Assembly: GCF_024679095.1 (NCBI RefSeq)
Contig: NC_066518.1
Span: forward strand, 8,059,110 to 8,123,109
DNA: 64,000 nucleotides
Direction: 5' to 3'
From: Eriocheir sinensis
Taxonomy: Eukaryota > Arthropoda > Malacostraca > Decapoda > Varunidae
Shown: in pieces, positions 11,669 to 26,746 of the stretch
Numbering within the stretch: position 1 is the stretch's first letter
How the letters are laid out: each line of letters starts with the position of its first letter
Notes under the pieces: model-generated
Seen by the model: only the letters and a program-made list of their open reading frames with translations
Database searches by the model: none
Told to the model about the DNA's origin: nothing
Made by a program: the position numbers and the translations under genes

Positions 11669-12153
11669 CCCAGTCCGTGTTGTTCTTCATTTCTGTTCAT
11701 TTGCCTCCTCCCAGCCCGGCCTGTCATGTCTTATCCTGTCAGACTGGTGTTCCCCTTCCTACTGACGCCCTTAACCCTTGTTCCCCCTTTCCCTTGCCTG
11801 TGCTTCACCTCTTCTACTCTTCCTCCCTTCCCGACTCTCTATTCCCCCTTTCTCCTTTCCTATACTATCCACTCTCCCTTCCTCCACTCCTCATGAAACA
11901 TCGATTATACCTCTCTCAGAAGTGATTAAAAAGACAATTTGTTCTCTTCCCGACACTGGATTCGAATGCGTCGGCAACTGTGCTCACATCCGTCACCTTA
12001 GGATGCGAAAGGAGGGTTTTTTTCACCTTAGAATATCCACTTCTCTTTCCTCGCCTCAGTATCCTTCTTCTGTCACTCTCTTCACAACTCTCTTCTCTAT
12101 CCTGCACTCCACTATCCATTTCCTTCCTCTTCTCCTGAACCTCGAGACTCTTA

Positions 12154-12159
<6 letters not shown>
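11286..12159. other. Unique to C/T-rich non-coding segment
   Basis: Includes short GA (11502-11516) and CT (11637-11665) runs, and GC-richer sequence at 11560-11610. The region from 11670 to 12150 is pyrimidine-biased. No supported gene. Confidence 0.5.

Positions 12160-12209
<50 letters not shown>
12160..12209. repeat. (CT)n microsatellite, about 49 bp
   Basis: Pure CT run. Confidence 0.96.
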
Positions 12210-12213
<4 letters not shown>

Positions 12214-13341
12214 GCATATGCTTTTCACTGCCCTCATTTTAGTCTCCCATTCTCACACCTCTCCCCGCTATGCTCCTCTTCTCCCCAGCTCATTCTCCCT
12301 TCCTTCCTATTCTCCCCTTACTCTCTCCCCTTCTCTTCTTTCCTCTAGGGTCTATGCTTCCCACTTCTTTATTTTTCTCCCCTTCCCCTCTTTCCCTTTC
12401 CTCCCTTACCAGCACATACCCATCGACCCCTTCTATTATTTTTTACTACACTTTTTTTCTACTCCGCTTTCATAACGTTAATTTTTACACTGTTACGCTT
12501 TTTTTCCATCCGTAGGTACTTCATTTCAGTATGGTTTTTGAGGGTGTTTTTTAGGGCTCTTGTTTGTTTGTTTGTTTGTTATCCTTGGTATAGCTTTGCT
12601 CCTCTTTCTGCTACAGCTACGCGTTACAACTTCCTCCTCAGGTTGTGTTGCGTGGTGTTTTTCAATGTTCTTCTTCTCTTAGTTTCTCTTGATATCTTGT
12701 AAACTATTTCGACCTTCCTCCGTTTTCTTCTTATTTCCTTGAAGTTTTCTCTTTTTCCATATGCGATGTAAGCTTATTATATTAACATTGAGACGGGCAG
12801 ATAATAACACACACAAACATATAGAAACACAGACAAAAAAATATCTATACATGTAAATACTGACATAGGCAAACATCCATCCCTCATTAGATTTTGCAAA
12901 CAGACTTACACATGCATATCCATACCTCCCCTCACCCAACACTTAGCCTCCACTCTCCCCACCAACCTGCCCCCACCACATCCAGCCTCCCCTCTACCCA
13001 CCCCCCTCTCCCCCCAACACAACGTCCACACACACCTACACAGGACAACACTTTCGCCGAAATAATAGAGGAAAAAGATTAAGGAAAACACAAAAAGAAT
13101 CCACGTCAAACACCCTGAATAACAGCCAAGCCCTTCTTTTTTTTCCTTCCCTCCCCCCCCCTAAAAATATGTTCTTTACCTCTGTCTCTCCCTCTCTCTC
13201 CTACCCTTCCTCACCCCCACCCGAACAAGCTCTTCAATAATCCCTTCTCGAAAAAAGGGAAAAAGGGGGACAAGGAAAAAATCACAGCCCACCCTGAGCC
13301 AATTCCTGAACAAATAGAGACAGACAGGCTAATAGAGAAAC

Positions 13342-13344
<3 letters not shown>
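12210..13344. other. Non-coding, pyrimidine-biased then mixed
   Basis: Pyrimidine-rich to about 12470, then AT-rich unique sequence with a GTTT tetranucleotide run at about 12562-12580. C-rich sequence lies at 12925-13030. Nothing gene-like. Confidence 0.5.

Positions 13345-13379
<35 letters not shown>
13345..13379. repeat. (AC)n microsatellite, 35 bp
   Basis: Pure AC run in an ACA-rich context. Confidence 0.95.
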
Positions 13380-13384
<5 letters not shown>

Positions 13385-13587
13385 ATAGAGGGAAACAAAA
13401 ACAGACAAAAACGAAAATATTTATACACACACAATGACATACGCACAAACACACACACCTTATTATTTACGCCAGCGAATCAATAAGTAAACAATAATCT
13501 ACGGAGTATTTATTCAGTAAACTACGATGAAAACAAATACTACTACTAAAGAAAACGGAAAAAAAAGGATGACTAGCTATAGGAAGT

Positions 13588-13625
<38 letters not shown>

Positions 13626-13962
13626 AGACTGGGAGTGGGAGTAGGAGTAGGAGCAGGCGTGGTAGAAGCAGCAGTAATAGTAGAAGTAGTTGAAATAATG
13701 GTAGCTGTAACAGTATAGTGGAAGTCTATGCCTACTCAAAAAAATAAAATAAAGAGGACAAAAAGGGGAGTGGAAAAAGGGTAGGTAAGGGGGAAACTTT
13801 CACTAAAATATAAAAGGGGGGGGGAGTAAAATCCGTTTCAAAAAGTAAAGGGGGAGTGGGGGAGGGGAGAAAACTTGCTCCTGAAAAATTTAATGGGGGG
13901 GGGAGGGGAGGGAGGCTCGGCACTACTCGAAAATTTACAAGAGTGAAGAGCTAAGCCTTAGT
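13380..13962. other. Non-coding with (TAG)n and G-runs
   Basis: Contains (TAG)n at 13588-13625 and degenerate GTAG repeats to about 13715. Runs of five to nine G occur at about 13816-13825, 13850-13866 and 13895-13915, giving G-quadruplex potential. Confidence 0.7.
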
Positions 13963-14854
<892 letters not shown>

Positions 14855-15240
14855 ACTTGAGAAAGGTTGAAGAAGTGGAAGCAGGATGGAAGTGGACAAT
14901 TGTTGGTGGAGTTAAGGAAGGAGAGGAAGGGTGGAAAGGAGTATGGTGATAGAAGTGAGGTTGTGGTGGATAAGTAATGGAGTACGTGTGTAGACGCTGA
15001 AGAAGGGGAGGGATAGAAGTGGAAACGTGTCTGTGGAGTTGGGGAGGGAAGTGAAGGGTGGAGAAGAAGTGGTTGTGAAGTAGTGGTGGTGGTGGTGGTG
15101 GTGGTGAAAATGATTTGTTATACATGTAGAGGCTGAAGAAGTGGATGAAGAGAAGTGGAAAATGGTCTGTGGAGTTTGGGAGGGAAAGGATGGTGAAAGT
15201 GGTGATGGTGGTGGTGGTGGTGGTGGTGGGCACGACAGCT
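14855..15240. repeat. About 130-136-bp purine-rich tandem repeat with GGT expansions
   Basis: Markers CTGTGGAGTT at 15031 and 15167, and TAGACGCTGAAGAA at 14991 with TAGAGGCTGAAGAA at 15127, both give a 136-bp step. A degenerate earlier unit starts near 14860. The last two units each carry a (GGT)n run (15083-15105 and 15207-15230) at a similar place in the unit. Confidence 0.8.
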
Positions 15241-15315
15241 GGTCTCATTACACCACCTCCACCGACAGTCATTTGTGGCCAGCTGTGGAGAGACCAGCTG
15301 GCCAACACGAGGTAG

Positions 15316-15764
<449 letters not shown>

Positions 15765-15826
<62 letters not shown>
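15765..15826. repeat. (AC)n microsatellite, 62 bp
   Basis: Uninterrupted AC run. Confidence 0.98.
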
Positions 15827-15827
<1 letters not shown>

Positions 15828-16156
15828 GGTTAACCAAGGTACGCATTCATGCCGGAGAGAGGAAGGCTTATGAAGTGTGCGGGTGACAATTATGTGGAGT
15901 GGCGGAAACGCAAACAGCAGCGGGGGAGGGAGCCAAGAAAAAATAAAGGGGGTGGGGGGAAGGAATAGCGAAAAAACAAGAGGGAGGAAAAGTTGTGGTG
16001 CAAAGAGTTCATGAAAAGCAAATGTACGAGGCCTAAGGAAATAGAAGAAAAAGGAACTCTAGCGGCAAACGTTCCGGCGTCACAAACACAAGTCTGGGCT
16101 GAGGAGTTTACGAGGAGGCGCAGCAGGGCGGAGGCGAGGCTTGGCTTGGGCGAGGA
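15827..16156. other. Unique purine-leaning segment
   Basis: No tandem structure and no credible open frame. It ends in GC-rich DNA adjoining the 145-bp array. Confidence 0.5.
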
Positions 16157-17165
16157 GAAAATAAGAATAAAGAAAATGCATGACCCTTGCCTAAGCCTTC
16201 CACAGACTCAAAAATGAAACATGAACCTTGAAAATACTTACCAGAGTGTATAATTACCTCGTGAGAAGATAGGAAAAGGGGAAAATTACAAAGCCTGGGA
16301 GGTAAATAAGAACAAGATAACGCATGACCATTATTTAAGCCTTCCAATGACTCAAAAATTAAACATGAACCTTAGATATAATTACCAGAGTGCATAATTG
16401 CCTCGTGAGAAGATAGGAAAAGGGGAAAATTACAAAGCCTGAGGGAAATTGGGATGAAATAACACATGACCAATATTTAAGCCTTCCAAAAACTCAATAA
16501 TTAAACATGAACCTCAGTTATTATAGCCATGGAAAATAATTGCATCGTGACAAGAAAAGATGAAAATAATAAAGAAGTATGCGACGTAAATAAGAAAAGA
16601 AAAAGCATGATCCTTTTCTAAGCCTTCCAAAGTCTCAAAAATTAAACATGAGCCTTGGTAATAATAACCATAGGGCATAATTACATCGTGACAAGATAAG
16701 AAAAGAGGAAAATAATAAAGAAGTCAGGGAGGTAAATGAGAAAAGAAAATGCATGATCCTCTTCTAAGCCTTCCAAAGACTCAAATATTAAACATGAACC
16801 TTGGTAATAATAACCAAATCGCATAATTACATCGTGACAAGATAAGAAAAGAGGAAAATAATAAAGAAGTCAGGGAGGTAAATGAGAAAAGAAAATGCAT
16901 GATCCTCTTCTAAGCCTTCCAAAGACTCAAATATTAAACATGAACCTTGGTAATAATAACCAAATCGCATAATTACATCGTGACAAGATAAGAAAAGAGG
17001 AAAACAATAAAGAAGTCTGCGAGGTAAATAAGGAAAGAAAATGCTTCATACTTTTCTAAGCGTTCCAAAGACTCAAAAATTACACATGAACCTTGGTAAT
17101 AATAACCAAAGCGCATTATTACATCGTGACAAAAAAGGAAAAAAAGAAGAAAATAATAAAGCATT
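16157..17165 (+). repeat. 145-bp tandem array, 7 copies
   Basis: The marker AAGCCTTCC (AAGCGTTCC in the last unit) occurs at 16193, 16337, 16479, 16620, 16766, 16912 and 17058, steps of 144, 142, 141, 146, 146 and 146. Each unit contains ACTCAAAAATTAAACATGAA, a CCTTGGTAATAATAACCA-like block, a GCATAATTACATCGTGACAA-like block and an A/G-rich end. The two units from about 16720 to 17010 appear identical over most of their length, which suggests a recent duplication. The unit length is close to one nucleosome. Confidence 0.95.
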
Positions 17166-19073
<1,908 letters not shown>

Positions 19074-19209
19074 CTCCTCCCGAAATTGACCCCTCTTTCG
19101 GCCACCTCTTTGGATTCTTTTTAGGAGCAGCGAGTAGCGGGCTTTTTTATTATTATTATTGTTTCTTTTTTTGTGCCCTTGAGCTGTCTCCTTTGTAGTA
19201 AAAAAAAAA
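19074..19209 (+). mobile_element. Hairpin-tailed retroposon family A, copy 2
   Basis: The 5' part (from 19074, CTCCTCCCGAAATTGACC) matches copies at 56749 and, inverted, 30040. Hairpin arms are GGAGCAGCGAGTAGCGGGC at 19124-19142 and GCCCTTGAGCTGTCTCC at 19175-19191, around a T-rich loop. The element ends CTTTGTAGTA plus an A-run at 19200-19209. A conserved 3' end, variable 5' end and A tail suggest a SINE or the 3' end of a LINE. Confidence 0.85.
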
Positions 19210-19519
19210 CTTACGGTGCCTGCAAGCCTTCCATCTATGACCCAGCTTCTCAATCTCTACCTTAATCACCTTCTTATACACTCGTCAATTATCTATCCAT
19301 ACAGCACTTTACCGTTCACATAATTACTAATACCAACAGACTTAAAGCTTATAAACGAACCCTCTTTTATACTTCACTTTAACTTCATATCACCAGCTTT
19401 TTCATATATTCCACAATCATCGCCATCATATTAATTTAGTCCTACGCCCACTCATCACCCTAAAGCTAATCATAAACTCGTACTGCTTTCCCTCCCTCTT
19501 TCCCCACTTTTCTCCTTTC
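19210..19519. other. Unique non-coding segment
   Basis: AT-moderate DNA that becomes C/T-rich from 19480. No feature seen. Confidence 0.5.
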
Positions 19520-20330
19520 TCATCCTCACTCACCCCTCCCCCTCACCCGCAACCACCTCGTTCCCTATATTCCTTCCCTTACTCTTCCCTCTCATACTTC
19601 TTTCTCTCTTTTCTATTCCTCTTTTTCTACTTTTTCATCCTCACCCTCTTCATCCATTATCACCTCCTTCCCTCTATTCCTTCCCTTACTCTCCCTTCTC
19701 ATACTTCTTTCTCTCTTTTTTATTTATCTTTTTCTACTTTTTCGTCCTCACCCTCTTCATCCACAATCACCTCCTCTATTCCCTTCTTTTACTCTCCACT
19801 GTCATTCTTCTGTCCCTCTTTCCTATTCCTCTTCTTCTTTCCTTTTTTTCTCATCCTCATCTCTTCCCTCTTCCCCTCTATTCCCTCATTATTATCTCTC
19901 ATACTTTCCCCTTTTTTCTATTCCTCCTCATCTTTCCTCTTCTCATTCTCATCATCCCTCCCCATCATCCGCAGCCACCTCTTCCCCTCTATTCCCCCAT
20001 TATCATCTCTCATATTTTCCCGTTTTTCATATTCCTCCTCTTCTTTCCTCTTCTTTTTCATCCTCATCATCCCTCCCCATCATCAGCAGCCACGTCTTCC
20101 CTCTATTCCCTCATTATCATCTCTCATACTTTCCTTTTTTTCCTATTCTTCCTCTTCTTTCCTTTTCTTTTTCATCATCATCCCTCCCCATCATCAGCAG
20201 CCACGTCTTCCCTCTATTCCCTCATTATCGTCTCTCATACTTTCTTTTTTTTCCTATTCTTCCTCATCACCATCATCCTCTCTCTCCCTACTCATCCACA
20301 GCCACCACAACTATCTCCTCTACGCCCTCC
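19520..20330. repeat. Pyrimidine tandem array, 101-114-bp unit, 7 copies
   Basis: The marker ATTCC(C/T)TC plus TCTCATACTT occurs at 19569, 19676, 19777, 19880, 19991, 20105 and 20216, steps of 107, 101, 103, 111, 114 and 111. The later units share CATCATCAGCAGCCACGTCT. The array is over 85% C+T on the + strand. Confidence 0.88.
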
Positions 20331-20641
20331 TTTCCTCTCTCCTCACTCCCTTGCTCCCTCTCTCTCCCTCCCTTCCCTCCCCTGCAGTGCCGTACCCACA
20401 TAGGGAAGAATAAGGTACTTTAATTTGGGAGCTTCGGTAAAATTAGGCCTGGGTCAAGAACATTAATTAAAACTTTTTATTTTCCGCCGCGATAACTTCC
20501 GGTCCCTCTCAAACGCGGCCCCAAAAATACGAGGAAGCGCCTGACTCGAGGAGGGAAAAAGGCGGGGATGGGATGGGTACTGGAGGGGGGGGAGGGGAGG
20601 GAGGAAGGGATGGGGAGTGGGTGGGAGGGAGGAAGGGAGAG

Positions 20642-20648
<7 letters not shown>
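20331..20648. other. Unique segment, pyrimidine then G-rich
   Basis: The part from 20390 to 20540 is non-repetitive and CpG-containing. From 20560 it is G-rich with GGGAGGGAGG runs. Confidence 0.5.
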
Positions 20649-20954
<306 letters not shown>

Positions 20955-21063
20955 GGACTCTTTATCGACGTGGCATCAAGGTGACTAATGAACTCGCCAG
21001 GTAATCACTCATTTACAATTTATCGTCAAAAAAATATATAAATACAACCTGACACGTTAAAAT

Positions 21064-21064
<1 letters not shown>

Positions 21065-21107
<43 letters not shown>
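21065..21107. repeat. (AC)n microsatellite, 43 bp
   Basis: Pure AC run. Confidence 0.97.
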
Positions 21108-21109
<2 letters not shown>

Positions 21110-21112
<3 letters not shown>

Positions 21113-21910
21113 GGAGGCGGTGGAAAAGAAGATAACGGTAAGGGAGACTACAGGAAAAGGGACGATAAAGGAAAAAGGAAAATAAAAGGAATAGAAAAGA
21201 ATGGAAGGAAGGAAGGAACAGGGGAGAAATTCGGAGGGGAGGGAAAAGGGAGGGGAGGACAGAAGAGAAGGAGGGAAGTAAAGATGGAGAGAGAGGGGAA
21301 GGGAGATAAAGTTAGGGAAAAAAAGACGATGAAAGAGTATGAAAAAGAGAAGGAATAGGAAGGAGAGAAAAAACAAGAGAATTTCGGAGGAGAAGGAGAA
21401 GGGGGAGGGAAGAATAGGGAGGAGGGAAAATAAGTGAAAGGAAAAAGAGGAGAGGGAAGAGAGATAAAGTTGGAGAAAAGGAAACGAAAAAAAGACGATG
21501 AAAGAATAATGGAAAGAGAAGGAATAGGAAGGAGAGAAATAACAAGAGATTCAGAGGGGAAGGAGAAGGGAAAAAGTGGAAGGAAAAGGAGGGGTGGGAA
21601 GGAAGATAAAGTTAGGGAAAAGGAAAAGAAGAAAAATGATGAAAGAGTGTAGGAAAGAAGAGGAGAAAAAAGGAGGGAAAGAATAGAAGAGAATTTCGGA
21701 GTGGAGGAAGGAGGGGAGGAGGAAAGAAGAGGAAGGAGGGAAAAGAAGTGGGAGGAAAAGGTGGGGCGGGAAGAGAGATAAAGTAAGGAAAAGATACGGG
21801 AAAGAAAAGGGAGGGAAAGAATAGGAGAGAATTTCGAAAAGTAGGTGGAGAGGAGGAGGAGGGAAAATGAGAGAGGGGGAAGCGGGGAGGGGAGGTGAAA
21901 GTAGGGGGAG
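21110..21910. repeat. Purine-rich tandem array, about 140-170-bp unit
   Basis: The marker GAGATAAAG or GAAGATAAAG occurs at about 21303, 21461, 21602 and 21775, and GA(A/G)(A/T)TTCGGAG blocks alternate with it. More than 90% A+G on the + strand. The long - strand open frame is S/F/P-rich and is an artefact of the purine bias. Confidence 0.8.
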
Positions 21911-22429
21911 TCCATGAAATAAAAGTTGATGGGCCTGATAGTCGGCTTTCAACAATTATTTTAAACTATTATAGAGAGAGAACTTCATAGTCGAAATGGC
22001 GAGCGGTTATGCTATAAAAACGAGGCTAATGAACGGTGATAAACAAATGGACAGGCCCGCTTCCGAAACAGGTGGTGGCGATGGAAAAATAAATGTTGCT
22101 GTTTTTTGTTTTGTTTTTACCTTGTTTGTTTGATTGTTTGTTTTCCTCGATAAAGACAAAAGCAGTAATCAGCGGTGGTGGTACAAACTCTTCACATTAA
22201 AAAAAAAAAAAAGAATCAGTGTTGGGTAAGTATTGTTTCCCTCGATAAAAACAACGGTGGTGACGGTACAAACTCTTCACATTAGAAAAGAAAAGAGAAA
22301 ACAAGAAATAGTGTTGGGAAAGTATTATATCTCTGAATGACTGACTGATCGACCAATTAAGCTAACTTGATGGCTCTGCTTAATGATTCTTACAAAGCAC
22401 TTCTTGAACGCCCCCCCAAAGAGAAATAT
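21911..22429. other. Unique non-coding segment with a short direct repeat
   Basis: A CGGTGGTGGTACAAACTCTT block at about 22171 recurs in variant form at about 22255, each followed by CACATTA, A/G-rich sequence and AGTGTTGGG(T/A)AAGTATT. This indicates a partial duplication of about 85-95 bp. Confidence 0.6.
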
Positions 22430-23130
22430 TGTAAGTTTGCAATAGTGTAAGTAATGTTAGTAATGTAAATAACGTTGTAAGTAATGTAATAGAAGAAATA
22501 ATGTTTGTATTTCTGTTAGCTATGTTAGAAATGTAAGTAATGTCGTAAGAATTGAAGTAGTAGAAGTAATGTAAGTTTGTGATTCTGTTAGTAATATAAA
22601 AATGTAAGTAATGTTAGTAATGTAGTAAATATTGAAAGCGAAGTAAGTTTGTAATTCTGTAAGTTTGGCTGACTCACTGATGGACTTACTAACTTACTGA
22701 CTTGGCGTAAAAACTGATTCTGTAAGTAATATAAAAATGTAAGTAATGTTAGTAATGTAGTAACTAATGAAAGCGAAGTAAGTTTGTAATTATGTAAGTA
22801 TGGCTGACTGATTGATGGACTTACTAACTTACTGACTGGGCGTAAAAACTGATTCTGTAAGTAATATAAAAACGTAAGTAATGTTAGTAATGTAGTAACT
22901 AAAGAAAGCGAAGTAAGTTTGTAATTCTGTAAGTTTGGCTGACTGATTGATGGACTTACTAACTTACTGACTTGGCGTAAAAACTGATTCTGTAAGTAAT
23001 ATAAAAACGTAAGTAATGTTAGTAATGTAGTAACTAAAGAAAGCGAAGTAAGTTTGTAATTCTGTAAGTTTGGCTGACTCACTGATGGACTTACTAACTT
23101 ACTGACTGGGTGTAAAAACTGACTACGAAA
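22430..23130 (-). repeat. 135-bp tandem array, open on the minus strand
   Basis: Units marked by GGCTGACT at 22667, 22802, 22937 and 23072 are exactly 135 bp apart, with degenerate GTAAGTAATGTTAGTAATG repeats upstream to 22430. Because 135 is a multiple of three, the - strand stays open from 23082 to 22588 (164 codons) and encodes a 45-residue hydrophobic repeat with LSLVTTLLTLLTFLYY in each unit. There is no signal peptide logic, splice site or neighbouring gene. I take it as a non-coding array. Confidence 0.9.
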
Positions 23131-23399
23131 TAACTCTTGCTTCCTTCACTGACTGACTGACTGACTGGGGGCTCAAGAGATTGCAGAAGGAGGAGAAGCA
23201 TGTGTATCCTGATTCCCCTAAAGACGCTAAATATGTGAGTGAGCGAGTTAGCAGCGCCAGAACGTGTTAGAAGCCGCCGAAGAATTGTTGTGTGTCGGGC
23301 AGGAAATGTTAAAATTTGCCACGTCCCGGAAAATGCAAATTCTTATAATGACAAAATTTGAAATGCTTTAGGAAATGACGTATTCCGAGCACGAAACAG
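23131..23399. other. Unique non-coding segment
   Basis: Starts with short CTGA repeats (23141-23167). The rest is mixed sequence without a feature. Confidence 0.5.
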
Positions 23400-23748
<349 letters not shown>

Positions 23749-24400
23749 CGTCTACCTGAGAAACAACAACCACCACCACTACCTCAACACACACTAATTA
23801 TCATACCTTTACGCACTAATTAATCACAGGAACGTAATTTCACAGGTGCCTAATATCTCACGCATCCACCTGAGTGAGTCCTTCCTTGAAACAGTAAATT
23901 TTCTCGTCCTGTGTTTGTGTGTGTTACTGCATGTTGCCTCATTATTAAAAACTCTATTATGGAAAGAAGAAAGGGAGAGAAAACAGTGCAGTGTAGGAAA
24001 GGGAGGGAGAACAGAAACGGGGATGGCGAGAAATGAGGGAGATAAAAGTGTAAATGGAAGAAAGATGACGATTATGAAAAATAAATTGTAGGTTGTAAGT
24101 TCGTTATAATAAGAGACCTACGGAGGTATAATGTTTCCCCTTTTTCTACCGTTCTTCTTATAGCTATGTCCCACCTTATGTCACTTTCCTCACCCCAAAA
24201 ACCAAGACCACGATCAAGCACAACCCAATCCAACCCAACGCAAGCAAAAGGACGGAAAGAGAACACAAGCAAGCAAGACATGTAGACCCTCAGACACACC
24301 CCAAACCAAACCACCGAACAACCAAACCAGCCAGCATAACAACAGCCAGCCTTCCCTCCCTCCCTATTCCCTTTAACTCTCCCCATTAATGCCGGCTCAT
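23749..24400. other. Unique non-coding segment
   Basis: Mixed sequence. The part from 24195 to 24345 is rich in CAA/ACC but not tandem. No supported open frame. Confidence 0.5.
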
Positions 24401-24989
24401 AATGGGGAAAGGGGGGAGGAGGGAGACTTCGGAGGAAGCAAGATTACTGGCTGATTATAATGCCACAATTTATGGTTATCTGCAGGTAAGACTCGAACGG
24501 TTTGCAGGCAGGTGCGGCGGCGGCGGCGGCGGGGGTAGTGGTGGTGGTGGCGCCGAGGGTGAAATGGTTTACCGAAAAAATAATGTGTTGGTGGCCAGGA
24601 GATGGATGGCTGGGTGGCTGGGGGTGTGAGGGAGATGAGGGGGAGGGGTGAGGTGAGGTGGGTAAGCTGGGAGTGAGTAAATGAATGGAAGAAGGAAGGA
24701 AGAGGAGGGAGGAGAAGGGGAGAGGGGGAATAGAGAGAGGGATGAAGCACTGGATGACAAAAAAACAGCAAAAGAACGCTGAAATATGATAGACAAATAA
24801 ATAACATGCAAAAAGAGAGAGGAAAGGTAAAAAACGAAAAGATAATTGAGTACTTTGCAAAAAAAAATAGGAAAGGAAAGGAAGTAATTGCAACAAGACG
24901 CTAAAGTATGGTACACAAATAGACATATAAAGAAAAAGATGAGGGGAGAGTAGAGGAAAAATAAATATAGAAGCCATTGTATGAATACC
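24401..24989. other. Purine-rich non-coding block
   Basis: Contains GGC repeats at about 24516-24555 and A/G-rich sequence from 24620. The long - strand frames are low complexity. Confidence 0.65.
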
Positions 24990-25090
24990 TTAGGAGCAGC
25001 GAGTAGCGGCCTTTTTTTATTGTTGTTTCCTTTTTGTGTGCCCTTGTGCTGTCTCCTTTGCTGTATAAAATAAAATAAAATAAAAACTTG
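24990..25090 (+). mobile_element. Hairpin-tailed retroposon family A, copy 3 (5' truncated)
   Basis: Starts at the hairpin itself, with left arm 24993-25011 and right arm 25040-25056. It ends CTTTGCTGTA followed by a TAAAA pentanucleotide tail to about 25085. The missing 5' part is typical of retroposition. Confidence 0.8.
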
Positions 25091-25667
25091 CAAAAAAAAA
25101 TGAGAAAAGGATGAGAAAAAAATACAAGACCGTGAAATGAGATAAACAGATATAGATGAAGGAGATCAGGGAGAATTTCAGGAACACAAAGGTTGGAAGC
25201 AAAGGGCAAAGAGAAGAGAAATAGGGGGCAGCTTCCCTCCCCCAGCGCCCGGCTTAACAGCGTAACGGCAGTAGTTAGCAAAATATCGCCCTCAGTCAAT
25301 AGGCAACACGCTCATTAAGGCCGGCAAGCAATTATTGAACACTGATTACGGTCAAAGGTTATCTCGGTTCCTCCTCCTCCTCCTCCTCCTCCTCCTCCTC
25401 CTCCTCCTCCTCTTGTTTCCTTTATTCTCTCTTCAGCTTTTCAACAGTTTATATCTTCCATTTATTTTTCTTCTTTCTCTTTTCTTCTTTTACCAGTATT
25501 TCTTCCTTTTCTTTTTTGCTTCTTTTTCCTCTTCTCTACTTTTTCCCCTCCATCCACCTCCTCCTAGCCTTCCTCTTCCTTCTCTTCTTCCTCTTCTTCC
25601 TCCTCTTCTTCCTCTTTCCCCTCTTCTTTCTCCTCTTACATTTTCTTCTTTTCTCCTACCTACTCCA

Positions 25668-25670
<3 letters not shown>
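25091..25670. other. Mixed segment then polypyrimidine block
   Basis: Unique to about 25365, with a GC-rich unique patch at 25235-25330, then (CTC)n at 25369-25412 and C/T-rich sequence. No gene. Confidence 0.65.
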
Positions 25671-25671
<1 letters not shown>

Positions 25672-25716
<45 letters not shown>

Positions 25717-25812
25717 AAGATATCACTGAAGCCGTTGAGCAATTTTTCTTTCTTACCCTTTCCACTTTCAAGTTTCTTTTCAACAACCTTTCCGACGCTG
25801 AAACAGATATAG

Positions 25813-25855
<43 letters not shown>
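25672..25855. repeat. (GA)n and (CT)n tracts in inverted arrangement
   Basis: GA run 25672-25713 and CT run 25818-25855 are reverse complements about 104 bp apart. Confidence 0.96.
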
Positions 25856-25858
<3 letters not shown>

Positions 25859-26264
25859 ACACACCAACCCATCTATGTATGTATATATGTATGTATGTAT
25901 GTATGAATATGCGTATTTGTATCGGTGTATGTGCGTTTATATTAAACTATTGACCACCTTATGCACTTTTTCTTTTATCTATCTATATATCTATCTATCT
26001 ACCCATCTACCTATCTAGTCCAACTTAGCTTCCTCTTCCTCTTCCTCCTCCTTCTCTTCCTCCTACCTACCTTCCTATCCACCTAATTATCTATCCATCC
26101 ATCCATTCACATCTCTATCCGCCTCTCAATCTTTCCCCCCTTCGACCTCCTTCACCAAAGAGCCGAAAAGAAACCTCACCAACAAAATCCTAGAAAAGAA
26201 ATCGCGAATATCAAGTCCAAAACAACCTCAAGATTTAATTAACTGAAGCTGAACAAAACAATAG

Positions 26265-26266
<2 letters not shown>
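25856..26266. repeat. Tetranucleotide-rich segment
   Basis: ATGT-type repeats at about 25874-25905 and ATCT-type repeats at about 25977-26016, with scattered ATCC and CCTA repeats to 26110. The last 150 bp are unique. Confidence 0.75.

Positions 26267-26319
<53 letters not shown>
26267..26319. repeat. (GT)n microsatellite, 53 bp
   Basis: Pure GT run. Confidence 0.97.
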
Positions 26320-26320
<1 letters not shown>

Positions 26321-26693
26321 GAGAGAAGAAAAACAAGAAAAAAGCATGTAAAAAAGAATAAAAAGAAAGAAACAAATAAGGAAAAAGAAGCAAAGAAACG
26401 AAGAAATAAACAAAAACAAAGAGAATGAGTGTGAGAGGAGGGGTCAGAAAACCTGGAGTTACGGCGTGGTAGGATTAGTAACATTGATAACAAATGGGAT
26501 GGAACACGCAGCACTTAGCAACGGAAAAGGATCGTCATGTGAACGCTTGACAGTCATAGGAGCTTCAGACGAAATAATGTAGGTAGTTACAAAAGTAAAT
26601 AGATGAAGACATAGATAGATATTTATTTTTATGGATTATAGAGAAAATAAAGAATGAGGAAATGAACTAAACAAAAAGAACAAAAAAGAATAC

Positions 26694-26697
<4 letters not shown>
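26320..26697. other. A-rich unique segment
   Basis: No tandem repeat or gene. Confidence 0.5.

Positions 26698-26743
<46 letters not shown>
26698..26743. repeat. (GA)n microsatellite, 46 bp
   Basis: Pure GA run. Confidence 0.97.

Positions 26744-26746
<3 letters not shown>

Noticed and set aside
11950..12000. B-box-like ATTCGAATCC on the minus strand
   Set aside because: The first base of the consensus is wrong and no A box is present. Likely chance.
22588..23082. Transmembrane repeat protein
   Set aside because: The period of 135 bp keeps the frame open automatically. No promoter, splice context or independent unique coding region is attached.
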